Below are positions 1-10,502 of a stretch of DNA of 64,000 nucleotides, one piece after another (position 1 is the first letter of the stretch; each line of letters starts with the position of its first letter). The translations under genes and the position numbers were made by a program. A model generated the notes under the pieces. The model was not told where the DNA came from. It saw nothing but the letters and a program-made list of their open reading frames with translations, and ran no database searches. This DNA comes from Zelopaecilomyces penicillatus (Eukaryota > Ascomycota > Sordariomycetes > Hypocreales > Pseudodiploosporaceae). The DNA lies in contig VCCP01000007.1 of assembly GCA_005765155.1 (NCBI GenBank), positions 2,435,501 to 2,499,500 of the forward strand, read 5' to 3'.

Positions 1-2426
1 GCAGCGCATGGTGTTATTCACTGCGACGTACCCCAGGTCAAATGGCGAGCTATGGAAATTTGACCCCCGCCCAGTTGGGCCTTTTCTCGGCACTGCAAGT
101 AGGTTGTGTAGTCTCGCGGTGTAATTAGGGCGCCTTGGCCTGGATGCATGTCAAGAAGACTGCAGCTGATGCTGATAGAATGTAACTCATGTCCGGAAGG
201 ACATGGAAAGCACTCACCATATCAACACGTTGATAAGGGTGAGAAATGCGGATGGCGACCGAACAGTTGGTGTTGAGAGGCGGACGGGGGTGGACCTGCT
301 ACATCTATCCACCTCCGGGTGGGGTTGCGATGATCACCATCTCATCCTCCGAAGCGCACAGTCGCGGGTTTGTAATACTGATATCTCTAGCACCATGGCC
401 GAGTCAGTGCTTCTAGAAATGCTCCATACATAGGTTGCTCTAGTCATGAGCTCAGACCATGAGGCCCATCGTTTGCAGTACAATAATACTCACAGCCAAG
501 AACCTAACCAGACTCGTGAAGCAGACGTCGCGTAGGCCGTAATAAAGGGGGATGGGAATGCAGGATCACTCTCTGGCTCGCCAACTTGCATATTCCCCAG
601 TCTCCCATCTCGAACCCTCCACCCAAGGCCCGATTCAGTCTACACAAAGCAAACAAGCCCCCACTAAACAACCCCGGTGAGCACGTTGCGGCGCTTTCTA
701 GCCCCGCTAGGGCAACAGGGGCTGCGAGATCATGAACAGCAGGTCAGTAACACGTCAGTGACAAGGGTGGCCAGGGGAAGGAGAGAGAGAGGGTTGGACT
801 AGGGATGGATGGATGGATTGGATTGGATATCCAGGCAGCCTCTAATTCTAGCTTTCCCGTCCAACGAGTTACTTCGCGCTTTACGACAACATGGGAATGC
901 AAGTATAACTCGCCGAAGAAGACTATGGAACGTGGGGGGAAGGGAGGGTTGGAACAGCCCAACAACCCCACAAATAGAGACACGGCTATGCGTGTGCGTC
1001 GTACGGGGTAGTCTTGGGTGGGATTGTGTCGCAACGGACTCACAGACGCGGACGGGTAGTAGTAAGTGTGAGAGTTAGTTTGAATGCTTCTCAATAAGAA
1101 CATGGTCTAATCAAAGAATACAGGGTAAGTGAAAATCATGGCTACGGACCCTCGAAGGGCAGACAGGCATGGGTGCTTTGGACTGGCAATGTGCCATTGT
1201 GCAAAAGATGATGCTAGGGCATTTGATTGTACTAGAGCTAATACTGGATGGCAGCAATTTGTAGGCAAAAGTGCAGGTTTTTGGTAGCTTTCTCTTCTCC
1301 CCAGCTAGCCAGCACGTGTATAGAGCCACCGATTTTTCTCGTTTTGGTTGGATCAGAGAACTACCATGAATCGCTCCTCCGATGCAATGAGCGTCGGGGC
1401 TTCGCAATATCCGGGTAGGACTACAATAACTCTGGGGTAAGGGGGGCGCACCACTACTCGTAGTTCTGGTGATGACGCCAAGTAAATAACCCCGATGCTT
1501 TCTGGTCGGCTCAATAACGCCGAATCGACAATATCTATCTTGATGTATGAGAAGACATCAACTCGAATCATGGGTAAATTATATGACGCCAGTCTGTAGG
1601 CGAATTAAACTATGGCGACTATTGTTTTGTTGCATCCTGTCAAATGCGCGACCATGCGCAGCCACATGAGAAATAAGCACTAAGACATCAATCATACAAG
1701 CAAGTCCACACCACTCGATACCCTGATGTTCCCTGATGTTCCCAGAATGATGTTATCAAGTTGGCATTTGGGTGTAGAAGTCAAATTATCTTGAGATAAT
1801 TGTATGACTGAGACTGTCTTTACGTGCCATCTATTCATGTCTTGTCAAACTCAATTGGGGGTGCATTAGGCAACAACATTGGTGATTACCTACGATCGCA
1901 CTAGACGCAGGATTCATGTTTCTTCGGCCCTACAAGACCCCCTTTGCACGGGTTTGATAACGGAGATGTGTATTTCACATGCCTTGCATTGCAACCTTTT
2001 CTGAATTCCACTTTTGTCCCCCATGTAGGATCGGTTCTGGCATCCTCACGAGCGGGTACTACCAGCCCAGTCGTACCATCTTCATTCTATCAAGTCCGAG
2101 CCTGTATCTTCGCAGACGACTGAATAGCAGATATTGTTTTCATTGAGGTTGTTCAAGTACGGATGCTTAGGGGGCGGCTTTTACCCCACAGTCTCGCCGC
2201 TTGTGGGGGGGGGAGGGGAGGGGGTCTCCAGGATCTGGCAGTTTCATATACTGAATCCTTGAGTTATGGTCTTATGAGCAGGGGTTGTCGGAAAGAAACG
2301 TTGCGTAGATGTCCCCTCACCCAACTTTGTATGCTGCAGGGAATATGAATCTGTATTTGGGAGATGGCTCGATGGCTATCCTTGGCAAGTAGTGGCATGA
2401 CTGCGAGATGCGGTTTGTTCGATTTC
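1..2426. other. Gene-free left flank
   Basis: No coding region could be supported. The open frames here are short, overlap on both strands and show no recognisable motifs, signal peptides or splice structure. Small simple repeats are visible: a GA-rich run near 779-791, a GGAT/GATG run near 803-820, and a perfect tandem repeat of about ten bases near 1722-1742. The right part presumably holds the promoter of the GH16 gene. Confidence 0.5.
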
Positions 2427-2434
2427 TATATAAG
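2427..2434 (+). promoter_or_regulatory. TATA box of the GH16 gene
   Basis: TATATAAG lies 93 bases upstream of the chosen ATG at 2527. The interval between them is rich in CA/CAA, as is usual for leaders of strongly expressed fungal genes. Confidence 0.6.
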
Positions 2435-2526
2435 TCGTGAGAACGGCTGCCTTTAGAGACGTTTTAAAAAGGCATCACACAACACACAATCACAACACCA
2501 ATCCAGTCAATCTTACCAATATCACC

Positions 2527-3366
2527 ATGTATCTCAAGTACGCCACTGTCGCCATGATGGCCATTGGCCAGGCTATAGCTATGCCAGGCAAGCTTGTGAA
2601 CCGCTCCCCTGAACCTGAGTTCGAGGACGGCAAGTACATCGTTGATCGACAGGCAGGCTTTGCCAACCGAGCCACTTGGAACTTCAATGGCAACAGCCTC
2701 CCCAGCGGCTTGTCCATCAGCTCCTACTCAGCCGGCGGCCGCGTCTACTCGGCTGACAACGTTGTGGTCCGAAACGGCTACCTTGAGCTCAGAGTGCCCG
2801 GTGGTCAGAGGTCGCTGCCATACCGAAGCGCCGAAGTTGTCACCAACGTCCAGAACATCAAGTATGCCAGTGTTAGAACCAGGGCCATCTTCAGCGAGAC
2901 CCCCGGTGTCTGCAATGGTAAGTTTCTAGCAACCCAAAGAATGATTGGCCAGCGCGATGCTAACATGAAGGAACTAGGAATTTTCTTCTACAAGGCAGAC
3001 AACCAGGAGACTGATATCGAGTGGCTCTCTGACCCCAACTCGCTGTCCAACGGCGGAACCCGCAAGCTCTGGCTCACCAACCAGGACCGGGACGGCGATG
3101 GCCGTAGCACCCATCTTGCCGCGAACCCTCCGTCCAACCCCACCACGACGGAGCACGAGTACCGCATTGACTGGACTGCAGGTCGTGTCAGGTGGTATGT
3201 CGATGGCGTCCAGGTGTTCGAAACCACTCGCGATGTTCCTGATGTTGCTGGTCCCTGGATCTGGAACAACTGGTCCAACGGTGACCGTGGCTGGAGCGCT
3301 GGCCCTCCTGCTCGGGATGCCGTCTTCAAAATCAGGAGCATTGACATGTACTACAACACTGAGTAG
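2527..3366 (+). CDS. Secreted GH16-family glucanase-like protein
   Basis: Two exons, 2527-2917 and 2978-3366, giving 259 aa. The 60-nt intron (gtaagt...ctag, with a GCTAAC branch site) keeps the frame, so the unspliced frame is also open. Splicing restores the continuous VCNGIFFYK segment. The start at 2527 was chosen over an in-frame ATG at 2437 because it begins a clean signal peptide (about residues 1-19, MYLKY...AIAMP) in a good ATG context and lies downstream of the TATA box. The GH16 catalytic signature E-x-D-x-E is seen as ETDIEW (E141, D143, E145 after splicing): nucleophile, assisting Asp and acid/base of a retaining beta-glucanase. The C-terminal part (WNNWSNGDRGWSAGPP, then a final beta strand) is typical of fungal GH16 proteins acting on beta-1,3/1,4-glucans or cell-wall polymers. 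No GPI tail or carbohydrate-binding module is seen. The exact substrate cannot be read from the sequence. Confidence 0.85.
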   Translation: MYLKYATVAMMAIGQAIAMPGKLVNRSPEPEFEDGKYIVDRQAGFANRATWNFNGNSLPSGLSISSYSAGGRVYSADNVVVRNGYLELRVPGGQRSLPYRSAEVVTNVQNIKYASVRTRAIFSETPGVCNGKFLATQRMIGQRDANMKELGIFFYKADNQETDIEWLSDPNSLSNGGTRKLWLTNQDRDGDGRSTHLAANPPSNPTTTEHEYRIDWTAGRVRWYVDGVQVFETTRDVPDVAGPWIWNNWSNGDRGWSAGPPARDAVFKIRSIDMYYNTE

Positions 3367-4814
3367 AGAGTTCATTGAAAGATGAAGGTTCTATCTACAT
3401 CATTAGGATGACGCTTTGAGGTTGTAGCGTGTTACATTTCAGGATACTTTGTGGTGGAGATTCTTAGTCGATAGTTATTTTATGAACATAACAACATTTA
3501 GCGCTGAGCCTTTTTTCGACCGCGTATATATGCAATTCTAGTCAGTCTCTTAAATTACCGAGTGTGATTATATTGAGCAAGTGCAGTGTTGGCTGTCATG
3601 CAAACATTTTATTGCCCATCTAGTGAGAATAGTGCGCCGTTGCAGGAGCTTGATGCCCATTTCTTATCCATGTAAACAACCATTCAAATATTTATTATGC
3701 TCACTAAAAAATGTAGTTCAAGTTATATTTTAAGACGACACAGCTTATATTTTCCTAGTCAACTCCAATGTGGAAACATAACAGGAAATATGCGACTGAT
3801 GAATCTTCCCTTCCAGTTCCCTAAGCAGACTCACAAGAATCTTGAGTGCAACCTAACTGTCCACTCCATTCGCGCTTAAAAGCACTTCGATATCAGTATT
3901 TATCTATTACGTTGCCCTTAGAGCTAGTGAGTCTGCCGCGAACACTTTCCAAATTGTAGGTTACCGCCTCGTCTACCATTTTGAGAAGCGCTCAATAGAT
4001 CTGGATTGAGATGTATGTCTACACGCACCTTGTCCTTTGAGTTTGTAACCAGCGCGGAGCATACATGGGGCGAGAATTGGACAAAAGAGATATGGGGCTG
4101 TCGACGTACCTACTCGATGGAATATCTCAAAAGGGCTGAAGAACAGTAAGTTGTTTTTTTCTTCCATCCACTATCTTCATCACCGTGACAATATATTAAG
4201 TACCCATCAGTAAGCATGTCAAGCGCCTACAGCTCTCGGATATTCTTGAGATCTGGGTGAACTTTCGGACCCAATTACCGGATATCTGTGCAATCATAAC
4301 TCTTACACAAAACTCGAAAGCTCTGCCACGTGTAATCAGCGTTGGAGATAACCGATCTAGTGGGGCGGTTGCTTGACGCATCAATTCGATCTATTGGATT
4401 GCGTTCGTCGAGACATTACTGACATTCAGCTGCATGTAAACGAGTGTCAGTTTTGCCCAAATGTTTCCTGAGTAGCCGCCACATCCCACGGCTGTGAACT
4501 CGTGTCCATGCAATATGCGTCTTTATTCTTCAGTTGCAAATGATGTGCTTAACCCTACATGATGATTCATCCTGGTGGCCTCAATGTATGGTGGAAACGG
4601 CGAGCGCTTAGGCCGGAATGCATATGCACACTGCATAGCGACTGAAGCAGACAGTCACTACCTACAAGCATACACTCGATAACCGCCTCCCGTTACCAAT
4701 TAGATGGCTTCACATGGTGTCGTCTTTAACATAAAACATGCATAGATGCATCTCATAGCTCAGTGCAGCACACCTGCCATATCACGCTCGTGCCTATTAT
4801 TAGCATTAGTTAAA
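3367..4814. other. Intergenic, no gene seen
   Basis: About 1.45 kb between the GH16 and SDR genes. Only short frames without motifs were found. The left part is moderately AT-rich and likely contains the GH16 terminator. No RNA gene or repeat of note. Confidence 0.5.
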
Positions 4815-4822
4815 TATATAAA
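4815..4822 (+). promoter_or_regulatory. TATA box of the SDR gene
   Basis: TATATAAA lies about 92 bases upstream of the ATG at 4907, a spacing similar to that at the GH16 gene. Confidence 0.55.
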
Positions 4823-4906
4823 TGACCACCAGGAGACCTAATATCTGCCCCTCCACGGCGCGATACTTTCAAAATCGCCTCAAAATAATCACTGATAGCA
4901 TCCAAA

Positions 4907-5771
4907 ATGACCAAAGAAATCCCCACACAATCAGAACCTCAACCTAACGCCGCAAAGCCTCTCTTGGGCAAGGTAGCCGTTATTACTGGATCATCCAAGG
5001 GAATAGGTCGCGGGTTCGCACTCGAGTTAGCACGAAGAGGTGCCAAGGTATTAAATATTCCAGCAATCTTTTTGTCAAAACCAGTTGCTAATCTCAGTGC
5101 AGGTTGTCATCAACTATTCCACAGCTCAGAGCGATGACGCTGCTCAGCAGTTGGTGAAGGAAATTGCTGCCCTGGAAGCTTCTCCCTCTCCTCAATGTAT
5201 TACCGTCAAAGCCGATCTTCGAAATCCAAGCAGCGCACCCGAGATTATACGCCAGACTGTGGAGGCTTTCGGACCACGCATTGACATCCTTATCAACAAC
5301 GCCGCAACATCCATCACCAAACCTACTCCCGATATCACACCTGAAGACTTCGACTCCGTTTTTCACCTCAACGTCCGGGCGCCGCTCTTAATGATGCAGG
5401 CCATGCTACCGTATTTGGGATCTGGGAGCCGCATTGTCAACATCAGTTCCATCGCCGCACGCAGGGCTACAGAGCAGATCTGTCTTTACCATTCTTCCAA
5501 GGCTGCCCTCGAGGCTCTTACGCATCAATGGTCAATGGAGCTTGCACCAAACGGTCATACTGTCAACACTGTCAGTCCTGGGCCCGTCATGACGGACATA
5601 CTTGCTCTAGCACCCCCGGGGGTTACGGAGGCGATGAAAGCGCAGACCCCCGCCGGCCGTCTTGGTACGATTGACGATGTTGTTCAGGTTGTTGCTTGGT
5701 TGGTAGGCGAAGAAAGCCGCTGGATTAACGGTCAAACTATTAATGTCAGTGGAGCTCTCACAATGTACTGA
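4907..5771 (+). CDS. Short-chain dehydrogenase/reductase (classical SDR)
   Basis: Two exons, 4907-5047 and 5103-5771, giving 269 aa. The 55-nt intron is bounded by gtatta and gtgcag, and splicing produces the continuous RRGAKVVINYST beta-alpha-beta segment. The Rossmann cofactor motif TGSSKGIG is at residues 27-34, the structural NNA motif sits in IDILINNAA, a serine-rich strand follows (IVNISS), and the catalytic Tyr-x3-Lys is Y176/K180 (YHSSK). The NAVSPGPVxTD-like segment (NTVSPGPVMTDI) and the terminal INGQTINVSGA are classical SDR features. The overall pattern resembles the 3-oxoacyl-ACP reductase, glucose dehydrogenase and versicolorin reductase-like group, and cofactor preference is probably NADP(H). 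No targeting signal is visible, so a cytosolic enzyme is inferred. Substrate unknown; the neighbours do not define a pathway. Confidence 0.88.
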
Positions 5772-6719
5772 TTGTACCAAAATAGTTTTGTTGCTAGTTG
5801 AGGGGACACCATATGTGTCTATAAAAGCACAATTTGCAATGTAAGCGTGATGCCCCAACTGATTGGAAGAGCCGCAAGATTGGGGCCATTCTCTGCAATT
5901 CGTCACGATTGGCAATCTCAGACCATCCAGCGAAGTTTCCTTTGTTCACAAAGTATGAAAATGCAATGCAGCTGCACAGATCATGTGGTAGTCAGATGAC
6001 ATTGTACAACACACAAAGAAGTGTTGCTTCTGCAGACACCGCTTTGTATCACCCAGCATTATCTGCCACCACAGTAATACCAAGCACAGTGTTGTATTTA
6101 TGGCTGAATCCTCCCACCATGTGACTGCCACAATTGGATGGATTTGCATCAGCCAGTTATCAGATGTGGCCCATTTCATCTCCTTGCATGATGTATTGCA
6201 TTCCAATTGCTTGTGAACTCTTGCAGCTTCTCCATCAAGTCCCCCCCTACGCTACCACTTGCCTATTTCATCTCCTCTCATCGCCGACCTCGGAAATTTA
6301 TTGCTTAGATACTAACTTCATCAATAAACCAACTCGATACTTTCTATAGCAGGTTTGCATTTATTCTTTCCAAGACATTGCGGATGGTCTAGGTTGGGCA
6401 ACAGTGGTAGATTTGCAAAAGTGCGGACTGAAGTTGTTCCGAGATCTAGAGTCAAGATCGCGTAGTTTCACAACATCATCGATAATGCACGCGTTTGTCA
6501 ATCTTGATTCATCAACTTCATCAATATGTGTTCAACAAAGTGCCAAAGTTACTTTAATCTTCATTTGCAATACATGAAACCAATATGAAATGACACGACG
6601 GAGAGCTTCCCACACACTAAACACACCACTTTTCACAACATTAACCTCCCACCGACGCGCCACTATTATTGACTCTCCAACTAGAGACAGGGCTGACGCC
6701 ACAAATGGCATATAACTAA
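5772..6719. other. Intergenic between convergent genes
   Basis: About 0.95 kb between the 3' ends of the plus-strand SDR and the minus-strand 1260-aa gene. Short frames on both strands lack motifs. It presumably holds both terminators. Confidence 0.5.
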
Positions 6720-9700
6720 CTATTTCCAGTTTGGATTCACTATCGTCACTGTTGTGGGATCATTCTGTATCCTGATGGTGTTATCAGGACCGAGCTTGGG
6801 ATTACTAGGATCCTTGCAGTAATCTGCCCATGATTCAACAACCAACTGATTCACACTGCTCTTCGGCGCGTTGAGACGAGCCAGGCCAAGGAGGAATCCC
6901 AACTCGCGCACTGAAGTGACATCTATCCAGCCCTTTGCAGCACGAGGAAGCAACCGCAGACGCAGCACAGGTTCATCGCTGTCCACGATGGACGGCAATA
7001 TGTTGAAGCGCAAGTTCGTCAACATGTGCGCTCCAGGGCCTGTGTAGTTCTGCATCATATAGTTGTTCTCATCATTTGGCGATGTCTGTGCAGGGCCCAG
7101 CTGGATCTGTAGGTCCAACTCCACTAACTTGTACTGGCTGCTTTCATTTTGACGCAACACGATCGAGAAGATCAGGTCTTGGTCCAGATTTGGTTTCTGC
7201 AGCGTGATGACGTCCCAATGGCCGGCAAGATTGCTGCTGATACGAATGTCGTATTTGGGAGACGAGGCTGGATCACCTACGAGGTCAGAAGTCGTCCGGG
7301 GGAAGTCTGAGCTAGGATCAACACTAGCAGCGGAAGCAGTAACATCAGTAACATCAGCAGCAGCAGCAGAAATAGATGATGGCACAATAGTAGCAGGGGT
7401 AGGGAGATTATCGCCAGAAACAGCTGCCAGAGCGCGGACATGCGGAGCTATGTGCTTGGATAGAGCCGTGGCAGTGGGAGTATAGTCCGCGTGGCGCTGG
7501 AATGTTGCTGCTTCCCCGTCATCGTCGTCACTGTCCGGCTCTTTGGTAGAATCACTATCATCTTCGGGATCATCAACGGCGAGCCGCTTTGGACGGGCTG
7601 TTCCAAGCTGTTTCAGGGTCCTGAGTTCAGGACTGGCGGTACTACCGTCTCCAGGCGGACTCAGTGCAGCCATGGCTGGTGTGGTTGGGTGAGCCTTGAG
7701 ATCGATGGTAAGGTTATAGACGGGGTCATTGAGCTGCATGGCAAACAGTGCAGACGTTGCTGTGTTGTCCTGGAAGTACGGCTTCTTCACTCCTCCCTCA
7801 TCGTACGTGCCCATCTTCTCTTGCAGCGTCTTCAACTGCACATCAGCATATTGAGGTAGCCTCAGGATGCGCAAGTCATTTAGCCTCTTGCTCGGATCAG
7901 AGTCCCAGACAAAGATGTTATCTGTGGACTGATCGCCCGTCGGATGATACGTGATCTCGTCAAGTCGGTCATGTCTTGTTTTATCCGTTTCACGGGTTTT
8001 CTGATCCACAGTAAACTGCGGACGGATATCAACCTTGATCTCCGTAGCATCGAGCCCTCTTGCCACGGCGAAGCGTTGCTGATGCGCCGGTTGAGTAAAG
8101 ACAAGGCTACCGAACTGTGCTGAACCTGGCACTCGGTCCATGAAAGCCATCATGACGCCGTCTGCAACAATTGTGTGCCTCAGTAGTGGTGCACCAGCCG
8201 GAGGCTCATCACCGGCGGCGCTCAAGGCACCATCATCTGCCAACACTTCAACACGCAGATCTGGGAACATGGTTACCAAGTCAGAGCGTAGGTAGAAGCC
8301 ATAGGCGGGGATCTGGACCCGGTGGTTTAGCCCATCTGGTGTATGGCCAATGTAATCATTGAGCGCCTGCTTGATAGCTACACGGTCCTCATCAACACCA
8401 TAGTGATTGCCCAGAGACAATGCACCGTCGATCATTGCGTCAACCCAGTTATCATCAATACGGAAGAAACGCAGAGTTTCTGGCTCCAAATGGGTTGGGT
8501 CTGATAACAAGCAATGTGCTGGCACGCCAGACAGGAACATCCGATCAACTAGCCAAGACATGACGATCATCCAATCTGTCGACTGCGGGTGGTTTGTCTC
8601 ATCATACGGCTCTCCTGTGGTGCTGCTCGCAAGTGAGCGGGCCATTTCCAGCGCCGCTCCCGGGTACTTCTCACCAATGGGTGGTGATGCCAATGATAAG
8701 TTGGGAATATCTCTTTGACGAAGTCGCGGGCGTAACCAACGTTTCTTGGGTCCACCAGGGGTAAACACTGGCTGGTTGTGAGCTGGCGGTTCTACATTAT
8801 CACCATCATTCCTGCTGTTGGTATGAATAGCTGCCAGGCTTCTCACAGCATTGGGAAGATCCTCCAAAAGCTCTTTTCTGGTTCTGATTGCGGTATCGCT
8901 GATATCTTTGACTGTCTGCAGCTTCGCTGTTTTGAGAGCCGGCTTGTGGATCGCCGTCCGGAGGCGGCCAAGCGCGGCAGTGAAGCTTTCATCACCCAAA
9001 GCCAAGACTCTCCCAACCTGCCACGCCACCGAGTAGGTAATGTCCATGATGCCTATATCTTTGTCAAGGATCTGCATATCGACGCCGGAGTTGGAACAAG
9101 TGGTGATATGCTCCAGCTGCGGCACATATGTAGGCGTGAATGGCCCCCGATAGAGTGCGACAGTGGCCTCTCCCGTCTGCGTGCGGTACTTAACCAAGGA
9201 GTAGCCATCATCAAGACGACGCGCGACCCGCTGTCTGATCTTATCGTCCGAGCTGCGCAGCGGTGCAATAATGCGTTCCGGGGCACGCAGAACATCGAGC
9301 GTGCGGCCCAGATGTTCAAAGGCATCAGGCACATTGAGCGCGTTTGGCGGAAGAACTGTGTAGTTCCAGCTATAGAGCGAGCAGAGCGCCACGAGCCGCT
9401 GTTGGTCGGATGGGAACTCCATCTGCTCGACGCCTTCAATGGACACGAGATGAACACACATAGTTGCAGATGTCGCATTATCTAGGGGGCCTGCCCGATT
9501 TCCCACGACAATGCTGAACACGGCCGTGTCTTCCACTCCTGCTAGAGCCATGCCGGCGCCATTAATCTTGCGTACGTGCGACAAATACTTATACTGTGAT
9601 GTGTCTGGCTCGCTGGGCACAACCCTCTTCCCGTCCTTGTCAAAGGTTGAGAATAGGCTCGTGAAGAGGTCAGGCTTTACAAAAATGAAATCGCCGCGAC

Positions 9701-10502
9701 CGTCCTCCTGGCCGGGGGCTACCAGATTTCGTGTGACTGGTGTGACAACATCGCTAGTCAGTGCCCATAGATCCGTGACACTCATATTGACGGTCATTGT
9801 GGGCGACTGTTTGACTGGTTTGGCGACGCCAACGCTTGTCTTGTGGAAGATGCCAGTTGAGTCGTTCAAGTCCTCAGGCGACAGCCGGAGCTCGTCCTGG
9901 GAAAAGGAGAAGACAACAAGCCATGGAACGCGACTGCGGACCTGCTCGCCACCAGCATCGACTGATAACATCCTTATTTTCTCCTTCAGTTCGGCATTAG
10001 TGCCTTCCTTCTCACTGCCAAGTCGCTCCCATGGGAGATGCGGATCTGTAAGCACGACATGGGGGAGAATCCGGTGGTCATCGCTGTAGCCTGCTGGTGG
10101 ATATGTCGAGTGAACAGTACCCGCTGGCAACGAGAACTGCGGCGCGTCTACAAAAAAGTCTTGCTCTGCTTCCAACTGTAGCGGTGTCTCACGATTGAGC
10201 GGGTCAATGGTTTGTGACACTTTGATACGGTGTTGCGGACCGGCTTCAAGTCCCGGAGCCCAGTATGAGTTGAGCTGTTCCTGACCTGCCGGCAGCGGGT
10301 CGATTTCATCGCCGGAATCACTTCCGGTAACAAGAGTCTCGACATCAGCAGGAGCAAGAGAAGTGTAGGTTTCAAGAGCAGAGATGGCGGCAAAACTCTT
10401 GGCCTCCCGTCGGGAAACGGCGACGACCCGCCGGGCGTGCCGGATGGTGAGGTGACGGGGAGAGTTGATGAACGTGCTTTTGCCCCCTGGAAAGATGGTC
10501 AT
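6720..10502 (-). CDS. Large intronless protein of unknown function (1260 aa)
   Basis: A single uninterrupted 3.78-kb frame. Most genes of comparable size in this window carry introns. No signal peptide or membrane segment is seen, so it is probably intracellular. The N-terminal third contains LPHVVLTDPHLPWER near residue 145, then PWLVVFSFSQDEL, and later MCVHLVSIEGVEQM and KYRTQTGEATVALYRGPFTP. From general memory these motif types resemble large uncharacterised bacterial proteins with a similar motif order, but this could not be checked. A low-complexity acidic linker (DDPEDDSDS... with a DDDD run) and an Ala/Ser/Thr-rich segment separate this from a C-terminal beta-rich domain of about 180 residues. 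Codon use looks adapted to the host. Upstream sequence holds a plausible fungal leader. It may be a fungal orphan family or an old transfer from bacteria. No function is assigned. The long frames on the opposite strand are shadows. Confidence 0.85.
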   Translation of the reverse strand: MTIFPGGKSTFINSPRHLTIRHARRVVAVSRREAKSFAAISALETYTSLAPADVETLVTGSDSGDEIDPLPAGQEQLNSYWAPGLEAGPQHRIKVSQTIDPLNRETPLQLEAEQDFFVDAPQFSLPAGTVHSTYPPAGYSDDHRILPHVVLTDPHLPWERLGSEKEGTNAELKEKIRMLSVDAGGEQVRSRVPWLVVFSFSQDELRLSPEDLNDSTGIFHKTSVGVAKPVKQSPTMTVNMSVTDLWALTSDVVTPVTRNLVAPGQEDGRGDFIFVKPDLFTSLFSTFDKDGKRVVPSEPDTSQYKYLSHVRKINGAGMALAGVEDTAVFSIVVGNRAGPLDNATSATMCVHLVSIEGVEQMEFPSDQQRLVALCSLYSWNYTVLPPNALNVPDAFEHLGRTLDVLRAPERIIAPLRSSDDKIRQRVARRLDDGYSLVKYRTQTGEATVALYRGPFTPTYVPQLEHITTCSNSGVDMQILDKDIGIMDITYSVAWQVGRVLALGDESFTAALGRLRTAIHKPALKTAKLQTVKDISDTAIRTRKELLEDLPNAVRSLAAIHTNSRNDGDNVEPPAHNQPVFTPGGPKKRWLRPRLRQRDIPNLSLASPPIGEKYPGAALEMARSLASSTTGEPYDETNHPQSTDWMIVMSWLVDRMFLSGVPAHCLLSDPTHLEPETLRFFRIDDNWVDAMIDGALSLGNHYGVDEDRVAIKQALNDYIGHTPDGLNHRVQIPAYGFYLRSDLVTMFPDLRVEVLADDGALSAAGDEPPAGAPLLRHTIVADGVMMAFMDRVPGSAQFGSLVFTQPAHQQRFAVARGLDATEIKVDIRPQFTVDQKTRETDKTRHDRLDEITYHPTGDQSTDNIFVWDSDPSKRLNDLRILRLPQYADVQLKTLQEKMGTYDEGGVKKPYFQDNTATSALFAMQLNDPVYNLTIDLKAHPTTPAMAALSPPGDGSTASPELRTLKQLGTARPKRLAVDDPEDDSDSTKEPDSDDDDGEAATFQRHADYTPTATALSKHIAPHVRALAAVSGDNLPTPATIVPSSISAAAADVTDVTASAASVDPSSDFPRTTSDLVGDPASSPKYDIRISSNLAGHWDVITLQKPNLDQDLIFSIVLRQNESSQYKLVELDLQIQLGPAQTSPNDENNYMMQNYTGPGAHMLTNLRFNILPSIVDSDEPVLRLRLLPRAAKGWIDVTSVRELGFLLGLARLNAPKSSVNQLVVESWADYCKDPSNPKLGPDNTIRIQNDPTTVTIVNPNWK

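Noticed and set aside
8778..9485. 235-codon plus-strand frame
   Set aside because: Lies wholly antisense to the 1260-aa gene; composition is that of a shadow frame, no motif, and similar long shadows occur along the same gene.
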